Assembly: GCA_039704465.1 (NCBI GenBank)
Contig: JASFAU010000007.1
Coordinates: 1,240,001 to 1,304,000 of the forward strand
Direction: 5' to 3'
Origin: Plasmodiophora brassicae
Taxonomy: Eukaryota; Endomyxa; Phytomyxea; Plasmodiophorida; Plasmodiophoridae
Length of the DNA stretch: 64,000 nucleotides
Shown: in pieces, positions 1 to 11,695 of the stretch
How positions within the stretch are numbered: the stretch's first letter is position 1
How the letters are laid out: each line of letters starts with the position of its first letter
Translations under genes and position numbers: made by a program
The notes under the pieces: generated by a model
Database searches by the model: none
What the model was told of the DNA's origin: nothing
What the model saw: the letters and a program-made list of their open reading frames with translations, nothing else

Positions 1-1124
1 TCTTTCGATCATGAACTGCCCGGTTGCGAAATTGATTCGAAGTTCAATTTCGAACCCAATCTAAAACAAAAGGGGGGTCAGATGCCGAAAGCTTGTTGCA
101 CGTCACCTAGGGCTAACAGAAAATTCTTCATGTCGAAGTGTTGGGCAGCACGTGCCACGTGGCCACAGGAAATGAATTGGAATCGGCAGGCCTCTGGCAA
201 TGTTACCGTCCGCGATCTCTAGTGACGACACCTCGCTTCTCTCTGATATATCCCCCTCGCTATACACTATGCGACATGTCTTAGCGGATCGAGGTTGCGA
301 AGATCAACCGCGGAAGGGATAGCGCACCAATGGATTCGATTCTATTGAGGCGAAGGACGACTGATTGGATCCGTTTCGTTGAGCGGAGCACACTCAATTC
401 GCCTTGCAGCGGCTGTGAGCGCATGTCGCAGGACGTGCTTTCGACGAAGCCTTCAATGTCAATCTCGAGGTCCACCTGGCTTTCTCCATCATCTTCCTCT
501 CGCAAACATTAGGGCACGATGCATCGGATGAAACATCATCTGAAGGCATACCGGTGTTCTGGCAATAGCCGTGCGATTTGAATGGCGAACGGATCGGCTC
601 AGGTGTGCAGAACGGCGGGTTGGCAACGACAAGGAATTCCTTGACGGCCTTCGGGGCTGATGGGATAAACCCTCTCCCCGTGTAGCATGATACTGTCCAA
701 CGGATCTTGACGAGTTTGCCCTTGAACGACGGAAGCACACGTTGCTCCCCGCAGGCATCGACGTCGAACGAGAAGGGGAACTCTGTCGCCTGCGATGGTA
801 ACACTGTTCCAGGTAACGTATCACTAATTGCAGGGGGCACTTTGGCGCGCGTTCCGTACGTGGTCGGTGCTCCGTGATCGTAATCGTGCGGTTCTGAAGC
901 ACGACGGGGCGCAGTGACGAGTAGAACGCCTCGAACAGGCCGACTGTCTTTGGCGACAGCGTCAGGTGGGCGGTACCTTCTACCACCAGACGCACAACGC
1001 GGGGGGCACACGGCCGGCCATCCACGGCCCCGAACACCACTTTGCCAGTGACCTGCTGCCCGGGATGGACCCCAACGTTCCCGCCGTCGACCACGATCGT
1101 CACGTCGCCGCACTTCATCGGCAT
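1..1124 (-). CDS. VPS26C: VPS26C/DSCR3-like Retriever subunit, 3' end outside window
   Basis: Arrestin-fold subunit of the Retriever endosomal recycling complex. The protein starts MPMKCGDVTIVV at 1124. Exon 1 carries the family signature TLSPKTVGLFEAFYSSLRPV, close to the human VPS26C segment that ends in VGVFEAFYNSVKP. A phase-0 intron near 840-795 leads to ATEFPFSFDVDACG. A later exon (about 505-335) gives QPLQGELSV and the C-terminal arrestin domain continues with SLEIADGNIARGLPIPIHF and CPTL (about 250-125), then IGFEIELRINF at the window edge. At least four introns are needed. These matches favour VPS26C over VPS26A/B. The last residues and the stop lie outside the window. Family assignment is strong; exact exon ends are by eye. 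It is divergent from the citrate synthase gene, with about 290 bp between the start codons. Confidence 0.88.
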
Positions 1125-1411
1125 CTGTCACTGGCAGCCACTGTACGAACATGCCTGCGTTGCCGCTCGGGTACGGGTGTACCCCGTGCGTAGCCAGAGG
1201 TGATCAGATCGGCGGCGTTCGCACCAATCCTGGGAGCGCCGCTCCGGCGCGGGTTGTCGCCCCCCCAAAAAACCCATCGGCCGACATGGTCGATTTTCGC
1301 GCCGCGTTGCAAAAGTGGGCAGTAGCGGGCTGCTGCTGCTTCTCTTCGTGTCATTTGGGATATTCGTTGGCGGTCGCGTCGGTCTTCGGGGTGCCGTTCG
1401 CTGGGCTGGTC
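1125..1411. promoter_or_regulatory. Divergent intergenic region VPS26C / citrate synthase
   Basis: No conserved coding sequence was seen. It separates two divergent start codons and so should hold both promoters. No TATA-like element could be assigned with confidence. The citrate synthase start could lie further upstream, because its frame is open through this stretch. Confidence 0.4.
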
Positions 1412-3827
1412 ATGGCCGCCCCGCCGGTCGTCGACGTTCTGCTCGTCGAGAAGTTCATCAGATGCGACGCGACGACGCGCCTGCCGGAGAAGCCGACGCA
1501 CGAGGTGGCGCGCCTGACGCTGCCCGACGGGTCTGCGCGTGCCTCTGGCGGTGACGGGCAATGCGCTGTTGAAACCGTCGCAGGACAACGGCCGAATTGC
1601 CCATACTTCGCGGCACCGATGGCCCACCCGTTATCGATATCCGCTCGTTGTATTCGCAAACGGGATACTTCACACACGACCCCGGGTTCACGTCCACTGC
1701 GTCATGTTGGAACCTGTTTCTGATGTGTGTTCTTCCGCGCACTGACGCTTGACGGTGCCGGGCAGGCTTATCGTCGATCACGTTCATAGACGGCCCTGCA
1801 GGGCACCTTCGGTACCGGGGCTACGATATCGCTGAACTGGCGGGCAAATGCGACTTCATGGACGTCACGGTAACGGTGGCGACAGTGTCCGCGACGTCGT
1901 CGTCTGAGCGTTCGTGTCAGTATCTGCTCCTGTACGGCGACCTGCCAGACGCGCCTGCGAAGAAGCACCATGTGAACCTCATAACGGTGCGACTGCGTCA
2001 CTCGCGAGGTTCGCGTTCGCGCCGTCGGCTGATCATTGTGCATAGCGCCACACCATGGTTCACGAGAAGCTGATCCATTTCTACCATGGTATAGCGGCAC
2101 TGTGCGGGCACGGAACCTTGGTCAGTTGCTTGACGCGTCAAGCAGGGTTCAAATCCGACGCCCATCCCATGGCGATTGTGGTTGGCGTCGTCGGGGCCCT
2201 GTCGGCGTTCTATCACGATTCCCTGGACGTGCACAATCCATATCATCGGTTCAGCGCGGCATACCGTCTAATTGCAAAGATGTCTGTTGCCCCAGACGTA
2301 TCTGGTGCCTGCACGTACTGACATGTGGTCGCAACAGGCCGACCATTGCTGCTATGGCGTATAAATGGTACTTGTGGGGGCATACAAGGCCGGCAACGAC
2401 ACTGACCTTGGGATATTGATAGTAGGTAGTCATGTCCTGTGGAGTACGGCTCTGATAACTGGGCGAAAGATTCCGTTGGTCAGCCGTTCGTGTATCCTCA
2501 GACCAGGCTGTCGTACGCTGAAAACTTCCTCAACATGATGTTTTCAGGTGCGTCGAGACGCCTTGTTGACGTTCAGGTCCAGGTGTTTGACGCGCGCGTC
2601 TGCAGTCCCCTCTGAGGCGTACGAGCTGAACCCGGTCCTGACGAAAGCGTTTGAGACGTGGTTGATCCTGCATGCTGACCACGAGCAGAACGCGTCGACA
2701 TCAACTGTCCGAATCGCTGGGTACCCGTTCTGCCACTGCTTGTTGCGCCGCCTCTCGCGCTAACGGTCCGCCAGGTCATCGCTGGCGAACCCTTACGCTT
2801 GTATTGCGAGCGCCGTCACTGCTCTATGGGGCCCAGCACACGGGTAGGATTGTTTCGTGATACGTCTGTCCGTTTCTGACATAAACATGTTTACAAGCGG
2901 GGCAAACGAGGCCGTGCTGGAGATGCTCGACGAAATCGGAACGGTCCTGCCCCTGGGCATGCTGCGCGCCACTCCTCGTGCTGATTGGTGGGCCGCAGGT
3001 TGACAGAATACCCATGTTTATCGCTCGAGCGAAAGACAAGGCGAACAATTTCCGCTTGATGGGGTTCGTCACACACTGACACCCGGCCACTGAGCCGAAC
3101 GCTGACTAGTGCTGTCCCCATGCAGGTTCGGGCATCGCGTGTACGTTGCGGCCCATTCCGTGCATGCCGGCGCCGCCGTGTGTACTCATCGACGATCTGT
3201 GGCCGCAGCTACCAGAACTATGATCCGCGCGCCAAGCTCATGCAGGAGATGTGCCACGCCGTGCTTCGCGAACTGAACATCACGTCCGACCCGTTCCTGG
3301 AGCTCGCCCTCCAACTGGAGAAGACCGCGCTGAACGATGAGTACTTCATCAAGCGGAAACTGTATTACCCCTCGTGCGGCCGCAGGCGCACATACGCTTC
3401 CTGATCGCTGTCGTAGGTTCCCCAATGTCGACTTCTACAGCGGCGTCATGCTCCGGGCCATGGGAATCCCTCGTTCCATGTTCACCGTTCTGTTCGCTGT
3501 CGCCAGAACGGTCGGATGGATATCGAACTGTCGGTGCACGTCGTTCGCTGTCGTGTCGGTTGCTGACGTCCCTCAATGTGCGACACAGGGAAGGAGATGA
3601 TTGCGGATCCCCATGTAAGCGGCCGTACTGTAGCCGTTGTCGTGTCGTACTGACGCCTGCCTGCCTGGTCGCAGCTGAAGATTGGACGTCCCCGCCAGCT
3701 GTATGTCGGCGCTGCTCTCCGGGAAGTCCTGCCGGTCGTCAGCCGACGAGGGTCGGCGCTGCCTGGCGATGCGGCTGATGACAGCGCTTCCGGCACGCTC
3801 AGCAAGCAGCACTCGTTCCTGAAGTGA
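1412..3827 (+). CDS. Citrate synthase, many short introns
   Basis: Condenses acetyl-CoA with oxaloacetate. Spliced segments in order: [144 protein letters not shown], a GHRVY segment, [34 protein letters not shown] and [17 protein letters not shown]. The catalytic residues of the family are present: His in PAHGGA, His in GHRVY and Asp in NVDFYSG. About ten introns of 35-70 nt interrupt it; for example GTCTGC...TCGCAG near 1530-1583 and GTTGGA...GGGCAG near 1709-1765 restore frame. The protein ends SKQHSFLK, so there is no SKL-type peroxisomal signal, and the compartment is unresolved. The start at 1412 is the ATG nearest the conserved region; the frame is open upstream, so the N-terminus is uncertain. 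Confidence 0.92.
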
Positions 3828-3901
3828 CCAGGGCCACCCTGCTCCCAACGAATGTATTGTGCCGGTCGGTTCAATAAATACGGTCGCGGCCGCGCCCATC
3901 A

Positions 3902-4691
<790 letters not shown>

Positions 4692-4897
4692 CGACGAGGG
4701 GCGCGCGCACGACTACGGGCAATGACCTCGACCCTGCTGGGCGCACTGGACAGATTCCTCCCCGCCCGCCCCCGTCGAATATCTCCAACCCCCTCGGACG
4801 GCTCGAATCTGCCGTCCAGGGCGACCGCAGGCGATCCAGTATCTGTGTCGGATATCAAGGGGCAACGCGACGACGTGGACTGTATCATTTGCCGGGG

Positions 4898-5628
4898 CTA
4901 CAGGAACTCGGCGTACTCTTCCCGGATGGCCTTCTCCTCTTCGGGCGTGAAGTCGTCCTTCGTGTTGAAGATCTTGCGGATCTGCTTCGGCGTCTTGCCC
5001 AGCATCAGGCTGGCGACCTTGGCGCAGCAGAGCTCGGTCAGGGCCTGCAGGCCCAGGTAGTTGGCCGCAAGCAGGACCTGTTTCGGCGAGTCACCCTGAT
5101 ACGCGGCATTTAGCCATGGAGCGACGGCCTAACCTTGAACGTGAGCTCGAGCGGCATCGAGTCGAGGAAGTTCGCGTCCCACAGGCCGACAATCTCGGCG
5201 ATGTTCGCGGAGCGCAACGGGCGCGATATCGCACGCGACGGGTTCGATGAATGGTGGCACATCCAGACGATGACCGGTCTGATGACGACCTCGTCGACGT
5301 GCTTCAGCGTCAACTGCAGGGCGTGTGTCAGGAGCTGGAACCTGACCGCCACCCCACCGTACTACCTCGTGTGCGCCCGTATCCAGCGTGACCGCGTTCT
5401 TGATGAACTCGGACATGACGGCAATCGATCGCGGGATGACGTGCCTGCCGGGCACTGGTTCAGGGCGACGCGAACGTGCCACGGCCAGCGGTTCGCATAC
5501 GCGCGCCCGTCGGAGGTCACCAGCGTGACCGTACCCTGCGCCACCTCGCCCTTGCAGGCCTCGAGCTGCTTCTCCAGCTCGTGGTCGATCGAGAACGCCC
5601 CGGACGTATTGCCTTCGTCGGCGGCCAT
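4898..5628 (-). CDS. SKP1: SKP1, SCF ubiquitin ligase adaptor
   Basis: Adaptor linking cullin-1 to F-box proteins. Spliced order: an N-terminal extension (MAADEGNTSG and a short helix, about 35 residues), then VTLVTSDGRAHVIPRSIAVM, which corresponds to the POZ-fold start of SKP1. The next exon begins after an intron starting GTAGTACGG and gives LTLKHVDEVVIRPVIVWMCH and LWDANFLDSMPLELTF. The final exon gives VLLAANYLGLQALTELCCAK and LMLGKTPKQIRKIFNTKDDF, ending EEEKAIREEYAEFL. This is the canonical F-box-binding C-terminus. Three introns restore frame. The N-terminal extension is unusual, since SKP1 normally starts almost directly at the POZ fold. This gene is a useful reference for the secreted SKP1-like proteins at 30-34 kb. 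Confidence 0.93.
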
Positions 5629-5886
5629 CGCGCGCGCGTTGTGACGGACGGACGGGCCTCCCCCCGTCGCCGCCGTCACAACGTCCCCCCACCGTGGCCC
5701 CCAACTGGCCGACGTTCCTCCGATGTGCAGCTCCACAGTCGCGCTGCGCACTGGTGGCGACGGGGGCGCCACTGCAGCTCCAACTCGGGGGACGAGTGGG
5801 GCGCGTTTGCAGCTCGGGTTCGCGTTACGGCTTCGTGCAGCTCGGCCGGGGGGCGAAATTGCGCCAGTCGCGGCGCCCGCGGCGTG

Positions 5887-7942
5887 ATGCCCTGGTCGTG
5901 CGCGGCCTGTACGTTCGTGAACGACAGCGATGTCGCCGTCCTCTGCGGCGTCTGCGAGTCGGCGCGCGCCTCCGTCCGCATGTGGACCTGCGGGCGTTGC
6001 GCGTGCCTGAACGACGACGACCGGGGCGCCTGCATGGCCTGCGGCCGGTTGCGGGACGACGATGGCTGGCCGCAGGCCGTCGTCGCCGACGATGCATCGT
6101 CGGGTTCGAGTCGCTCCACAGACTGCTGGATCGTTCCGCAGTCGACGCCCGTTGCCGCGAAACGGGACCATTCAGTGGGCTCCCGAGTAATTATCGTGTC
6201 GGACTCGTCGCCGGTCGTGCTCGATCTCAGATCCGACAGCGAGGAAGAGGGCGTCGCCGATGCGGCGGACTCGTCTAGCGAACGCGTTCGCTTGTCCGTT
6301 GGACCCAGTCCTGGCATTTCCATCGTTCCGGATTCGCCACGTGCGCGTCAGGTACGGGAGGACCTGCCCGGCGGCGGTTCGCCCGACGTCGACCCGATCC
6401 CGAACGTGAACGATGCCGCCCCGCGTCTACGAAACCGAAAGGTAGGACGGCTAGCGAGGATTGCCATCTGGCTGTACATTGATGACGGTTGCAGAGAATC
6501 AGCGACGGCTGCCCCGACCTGAACGCGATCCTTGGCGACGACGACAGCGTCGCGTGGCTGGGTCGACTGTGCCGCGTCGGCCAGCGGGACATTGCTCGCG
6601 ATCTGCAGGATATGTCTCCGGGGAACCGACCGCGACAGAGCAATCGTTCGCTTGTCGCTGGTACCGATATCTCCAGGCGTACGGATGCGGCGGGGGAGAA
6701 AGCCTCCAAGGAAGACGTGGCGTTAAGGCGGAAGGCCGCCCGGGATGAGGAGGCGTTGAGGAAGAAAACGGGGAAGCAGGAAGCGAAGCTGAACTTGTCC
6801 CGAATGCAGGGTGCCTCCTCCATTGTTGTGCAGCGGAAGATATGCTGACCAACGGCGTTGGACACTGCAGGGAAGTTCAAGTGGAGCGAAGTCACCGCGT
6901 ACGTTCCGCGGCCGATATGGGCAAAGTACGAAGAGCCGATCGCCAAAGCGGTCGAGCAGATCAAAGGCAACCGTCCGGTAGCGTTCCTGGTCGCCAGCCC
7001 TTCTGACTGGCTGTTGCGCGTCAGATGCCGACCTGCGATCGTTCGTCGTTGACGAGACGGGAACGAACGTCATTCGATGGACTCGCAGGCGTATCACGGG
7101 CGACCTGGACGGCAGCTGCGTGATCGAAGACGGCCGGTTGCGGTTCAGTCGTGATTCGCAATTCGCCGAGGAGCGCCTGCCGTTCTCCGCCGTCCTTCTG
7201 CAGGCGAACGAGTTCATCGACAAGTTCGAATCGAAGCAGCTCGTCCCGCTGCTGGATTACTGCCTGTCCACGCCGGGATCCTCGGTGGCCATGGTCGTCC
7301 AGGAGCTGAAACGCGTCATGCGACTGAACAGCAATCGGAGGATGCGACAGGAATTGAGCGGCCAGCAAGGTCGGTATGTTTGCGTCGCCCTGGTTCGCAT
7401 TGGAGATATCAACCATTGGGACAGGTGCACCTGCGAGGTGTGCGCTGACCTCGGTGACACAAATCGACGACCTTGCCGCCGAGATCCTGGTCCGGTACGA
7501 AGGGCGCTGTCGGTTCCTGAACTTCACCTGCCAGGAGGAGACCGCCATGTTCGTGGCGCAGGCGACCCGGCATCTCGTCGATGAGCCGTACGTGGTCGAC
7601 CCGAGCGCCTCGTTCTGTGAGTCGGGACCGTGCCGCCCCCTCGCCGCGGTCTAATTTGCGACAGCGGTGCGCTTCAAGCAGGGCAAGTCGGCCGTTGTCG
7701 GCGGCGTGTACACGCCCGCCGTGAAGGAATGGTTCAACATGCTCGGGCGCATACCGCACCTGTCGCATGCGCGCGCCGAAGCCATCATGGCGCAATTCCC
7801 AACCTGCGCCGCCCTGCTGCTCGCCTACTCCCGATGCCCAACGCCGGACTCGAAGAAGGCGCTCCTGCAGGACCTCGTCGTCAATGGCCGCCGCCTGGGC
7901 CTCGCCGCCTCCAGCGCCGTCTACGAGTACTTTGCCGTCTAA
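5887..7942 (+). CDS. EME1: EME1-type crossover-junction endonuclease subunit with NZF fingers
   Basis: Regulatory partner of MUS81 in a structure-specific nuclease that cuts stalled forks and recombination intermediates. The first exon (from MPWSCAACTF at 5887) holds two RanBP2/NZF-type fingers: WSCAACTFVNDSDVAVLCGV and WTCGRCACLNDDDRGACMAC. Two hydrophobic-acidic patches follow (RVIIVSDSS; VVLDLRSDSEEEG) that look like SUMO-interacting motifs. An intron starting GTAGGACGG (about 6442-6493) joins to ISDGCPDLNAIL, a Lys/Glu-rich helix, then an ERCC4-like fold ending in a helix-hairpin-helix region (GRIPHLSHARAEAIMAQFPT). The GDX3-type nuclease motif of active XPF/MUS81 is not seen, as expected for EME1. 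The junctions near 6820-6870 and 7000-7030 are uncertain. It is divergent from SKP1. Confidence 0.72.
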
Positions 7943-8220
7943 AATATTGCACAGCGGCGGTCAGCCCCGTTACGTACACTCGGCGCGAGGTTTGACCAGG
8001 TTTTGGTCCGGTTCGAGAGCAGTTGCGGGTTGCCGATCCGGCGGACCTGGGGCCCCGCTATTCCGGGCGTCGTTCCGATCCGGAGCACTGGCGGCCGTGT
8101 CGCCCGCGGCTGCAAAATGCGACCGCGCGCGCATCTGGCGCAGTTGCTGCGCGCTCGGCCGTGGCGGGGGCCCAGTCAGTGCATTGGTGGGAGTGACGCG
8201 CACGACACAACGCAGTCGTG

Positions 8221-9673
8221 ATGGTGGCGCGCCTCTACGCGGTCGACGCGCTGCTGGCCACCATCGTGTCGTTCGTCGTGCCCATGGACAGCCTAGTCGA
8301 CCTGACGCGGTTCGTCCTCGTCCTCTGCAAGGTGGACCGGCGGTTCTGCGCGCAGGCCGCCCAGCTGCTCGTGCAGGTCGTCCGCCAGCGGCTGCCCCTG
8401 TTCCTCGGCGACCCGTTCGTTAAGCACTTCACGGAGATCCGCCACGCCTTCCACAACGATTCCGCGGGCGTCGGCGCTGACGACGTCCCCAAGGACACGA
8501 GCGCGCGCGGCATCGCCTCCCAGCTAATCCTGCCGTTCCTTAACAGCCTGCCGTGCCGCCCCGACGCGTCGCGGCGTCACACGAACGGGCTGCCGGGCTC
8601 CATCTCCGTACTGCTCCTCGGCCTTCGCAACGCGTCCGTGTCGCTCCGGTTCGCGTTCGAGGCCGGCCTGCGTCAGATCCTGGTCGACGCGTGCCGATGG
8701 CCGAACCCGGACACGATGGTCCGCATCCTGCATGAGACGCTGGCGTTCGGCGACGTCATCCCACCGCATCTGCTCGTCGCGCTGCATCGGACGGCGCTGC
8801 CCAGCGGCGACCCATTCAGCATGACGTGCGCGTACGCCCTCATTACCGACTCGCGCTGGAAGTGGGGCGCGCGGCACGCCGAGCCGAAGCCGATCGTCCC
8901 GAACGTCCTCCTGCAGAGCCTCGTTCGGCGAGGTCATGGCCTAACGTCGGTTGGCCCGCCCTGCGCGCATACGTCCACGCCCATGACTGACTCGATCGAT
9001 GGGCAGGGTCTCGGAGGCCCGGCGTGATGTGGAGGTTCGGGTGATGACGGGCGAGGGGTTACGCGTCGACGACTTCCTGGAGTTGTACAGGACGGCGACG
9101 GACCTGGGCAACCCGACGCACGTCTACACGTTCTGGAGGCATTTCGACCGGATGGTCGACGTGGCGCGCGTGAACCGCGACGACCTGTCGCTGCTGTTCT
9201 GCCTCGAGCCGTCGTCGTCGGCCGTGCCCCCGTTCGGCATGGTCCCCCGTCGAACGCAGCTAGACTTCAGCAAGCATCCCTGGGCGATGATCGTCCTGCG
9301 AGTGTCCGTCGCGGTCCATGTCGCCCTGGCCCTGTACCGGATCGTCGTGGTGGCTGCGACCGGGTTCCCGACCCTGGTCTGGTACGCCATCGGCGACGTC
9401 GTCCAGGTCGGGCTTCGGAGCCTGCTGTGGAACGCGCCGCACCTGACCGGACGCGCCATCTGGCTCTGCTTCTGGACGGGCGCGATCCTCGACACGTTCT
9501 GGATGTCCCTGTGCTACACGGTCGTCCTGTCAACGATCACGTCCGTCGTCGGCAGAGATGCGCTCTGCCTGATCCTCGTGCCGCAGATCCTGTCCGTCAT
9601 GTTCGACTGGGTCGTCCTCGTCCCCGTCTGGGCACGAACCCTGAACTCTGTCGTCGGCATTGCCGTCCTCTAG
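8221..9673 (+). CDS. Multi-pass membrane protein, unknown function
   Basis: No family recognised. Two exons: 8221 to about 8946 encodes a Leu/Val-rich, mostly helical N-terminal half (MVARLYAVDALLATIV...). The second exon starts near 9008 and ends at 9673. A phase-2 intron from GTCGGTTGG to ATGGGCAG joins HGLT to VSEARRDVEV and keeps both frames. The C-terminal half has at least four hydrophobic segments: VLRVSVAVHVALALYRIVVV, an Ile/Trp-rich segment near 9380-9440, ILDTFWMSLCYTVVL and ILSVMFDWVVLVPVW. It may be a lineage-specific membrane protein. The two halves could also be separate genes, but the shared intron solution argues for one. Confidence 0.6.
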
Positions 9674-10451
9674 ACACCATATAGTACGTTACCGTAGCAC
9701 TGTCACCATGTGCCTGTTCTGCCCGGAATCTACTGGGTTGTACCCTTTTCAGATAGGGCGTCCCGTCACGGTCCCGGGAACCGTCAGGGTGTCGCAGGAC
9801 GCGAGTTTCGCGGGTCTCAGCATTCGTACAGGCATTCGCATCCTTTGGGCCTGGCTCTCAGCAGGTAGGACGACTGCAGGGTAGTGTGAGACTCGCCAAT
9901 ATCGCATTGCACGTTCGCACGGCTGCCCGAAGGACATGGTGCCAAGCCCGGACATGCGAACGACGTCATCTCAGGAGGTTCCCTTCCGATGATCGATTCG
10001 TTGCACCCAGGTCATGGCTGCCGCGATGAATGCCCTGGCGAGGTAGCCGCTGGACTACAGGTCTGCATCGTTGTTTGCGCGTATTGTCGACGCTCATGCG
10101 GCAGCACGAACTATCGGGTCGTGCAGACGCGAACAGTACCTTGCAAGGGTCCCCGGATGTGGTCATCAGGGGCTGACCCCGCTCCCCATCGTTTCACTCT
10201 AGTGCTCGCGCCGACGGCACACGATAACAGCCTGGCGACCGTCGCGACATGAGCAGAGCGCCCCCCTCCACCATCGAGAGGAGTATAGAACGCTTCCCGA
10301 TCCGCTCTGACGCCGTCACACACACAAAGACACAGATGGGTTCATGAACCAACTCTCCATCGTTCAGGAACGTCGTCGCATCCGGATCGCCCGATGCAGA
10401 CCGCTGCTGACGATCTATTTAGAGAACGACAGGACCGGCGCAAGGACGTCT
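9674..10451. other. Intergenic, no gene seen
   Basis: Between the 3' ends of the membrane-protein gene and Rab5. All open frames are short, low-complexity Arg/Ser translations without family resemblance. No RNA gene, terminator or repeat was recognised. It should hold two 3' UTRs. Confidence 0.5.
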
Positions 10452-11370
10452 TCAGCAGCACGATGAGCTGGCGCGGCGCGCGCCGGACCCGTCGTGAAGC
10501 GTCACCGACGAGCGGCGTTGTGCGTCGGGGCGCACCTCCTTCGGCAGGCGCTTCGCGATCTCCTTGAACATGGCGTCAATGTTCGCCCCGGTCTTCGCCG
10601 ACGTTTCTGCAACCCACCCACGAAAGGGTCAGACGTTGTCGTCGTCGTGGATGACACGCGCGCGCTTGGCCGTCGTACCATAAAATATGAGGCGGTTCTC
10701 CTTCGCGTACGCCTCCGCTTCCGCCCTCGTCACTTTCCGGGCGCCGTCCAGGTCCGATTTGTTGCCCGCTCTGCAGAGACGCGTCGTCACGTGATCAGAC
10801 ACGACGATGCCGGCAGGACGACGCAGTCGAGAGCCATAACGTACAGCCCGATGACGATATCGGGGGACCCGTGCCGTTGCAATTCGGAGATCCACGACTG
10901 GGCGCCCTCGAACGACCCGTGGTCGGTGATGTCGTAGACGATGAGGGCCGCCGCCGCCCCTCTGTAGTACATGGGCGCCAGGCTTCGATACCTGAGATCA
11001 TCGTCAGATCCGATTCGGCATCGCCGATCAGCGACGGGGGCACCTCTCCTGTCCGGCAGTGTCCCAGATCTCGAATTTCTGGCCAACGACGCGAGTCAGG
11101 GCGACGATCGTCAGCGAGGCGGAAGGGCACACGCGCGGGACGTACCACGGTGTACCCGTCGAGGTCGACGGTCTGCGTCAGGAACGCGGCGCCGATCGTC
11201 GGCTGGCCGTGCTCCTCGAACGACCGCTTGACGAACCGCGAGCACGAGCTGGACTTGCCGACGGCGGAGTCGCCCAGCAGGACCAGCTTGTACGACACGA
11301 CCCGATTGTAGCTGGTTGCGCCGGCAGCGCCCGGCCCGGCGGGCGCGGCGCCATCCGCCCCGACCGACAT
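10452..11370 (-). CDS. RAB5: Rab5-family small GTPase
   Basis: Early-endosome GTPase. The first exon from [12 protein letters not shown] contains [15 protein letters not shown] (P-loop) and [20 protein letters not shown] (switch I with the invariant Thr). After an intron, [20 protein letters not shown] gives switch II in the Rab5-specific form. Later segments: LAGNKSDL (NKxD motif, split by an intron near 10785) and [20 protein letters not shown] (G5 motif). The protein ends in RASSSCC, a double-cysteine geranylgeranylation site. Four exons are needed. Residue matches in switch I and II are closer to Rab5/22 than to Rab7 or Rab11. It acts on endosomal membranes, as VPS26C does, but proximity here need not mean co-regulation. 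Confidence 0.93.
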
Positions 11371-11695
11371 CACCGCCGGCCGCCCGAAACGAAGGCGACA
11401 CACGGTCAACCGGCGCACACCACCACCCACCACGGACCACAATGTCCGGCCCCCCACTCCGCAGGGCGATATTTTTAGCCTCACGGGGGACTGTCGCCTG
11501 TCGGCGCACGTTCGTGCCGCTTCGTCCTGTTTTTTGTGCGCTCGTGTGTTGCGCTGCACACTGCGCTGCGCGTGCGGCTGACCTGTCCGATTGGCGGCCG
11601 GGGCTTACCCGATGGGGTCGGTCGCGGCGACTGGAGCTGCAACGTGCCCGCAGTCATAATTGAAACGGTCGGGTTCGGGACGCGTCGTCGTCGGG
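11371..11695. promoter_or_regulatory. Divergent promoter region Rab5 / CCCH protein
   Basis: Intergenic stretch between two divergent start codons. It includes Pro/Arg-rich shadow frames only. A run of T (tgttttttgtg near 11528) may be part of a promoter, but no motif could be confirmed. Confidence 0.4.

Noticed and set aside
3780..3827. Peroxisomal targeting signal on citrate synthase
   Set aside because: The C-terminus is SFLK, not SKL-like, and no clear N-terminal PTS2 was seen.
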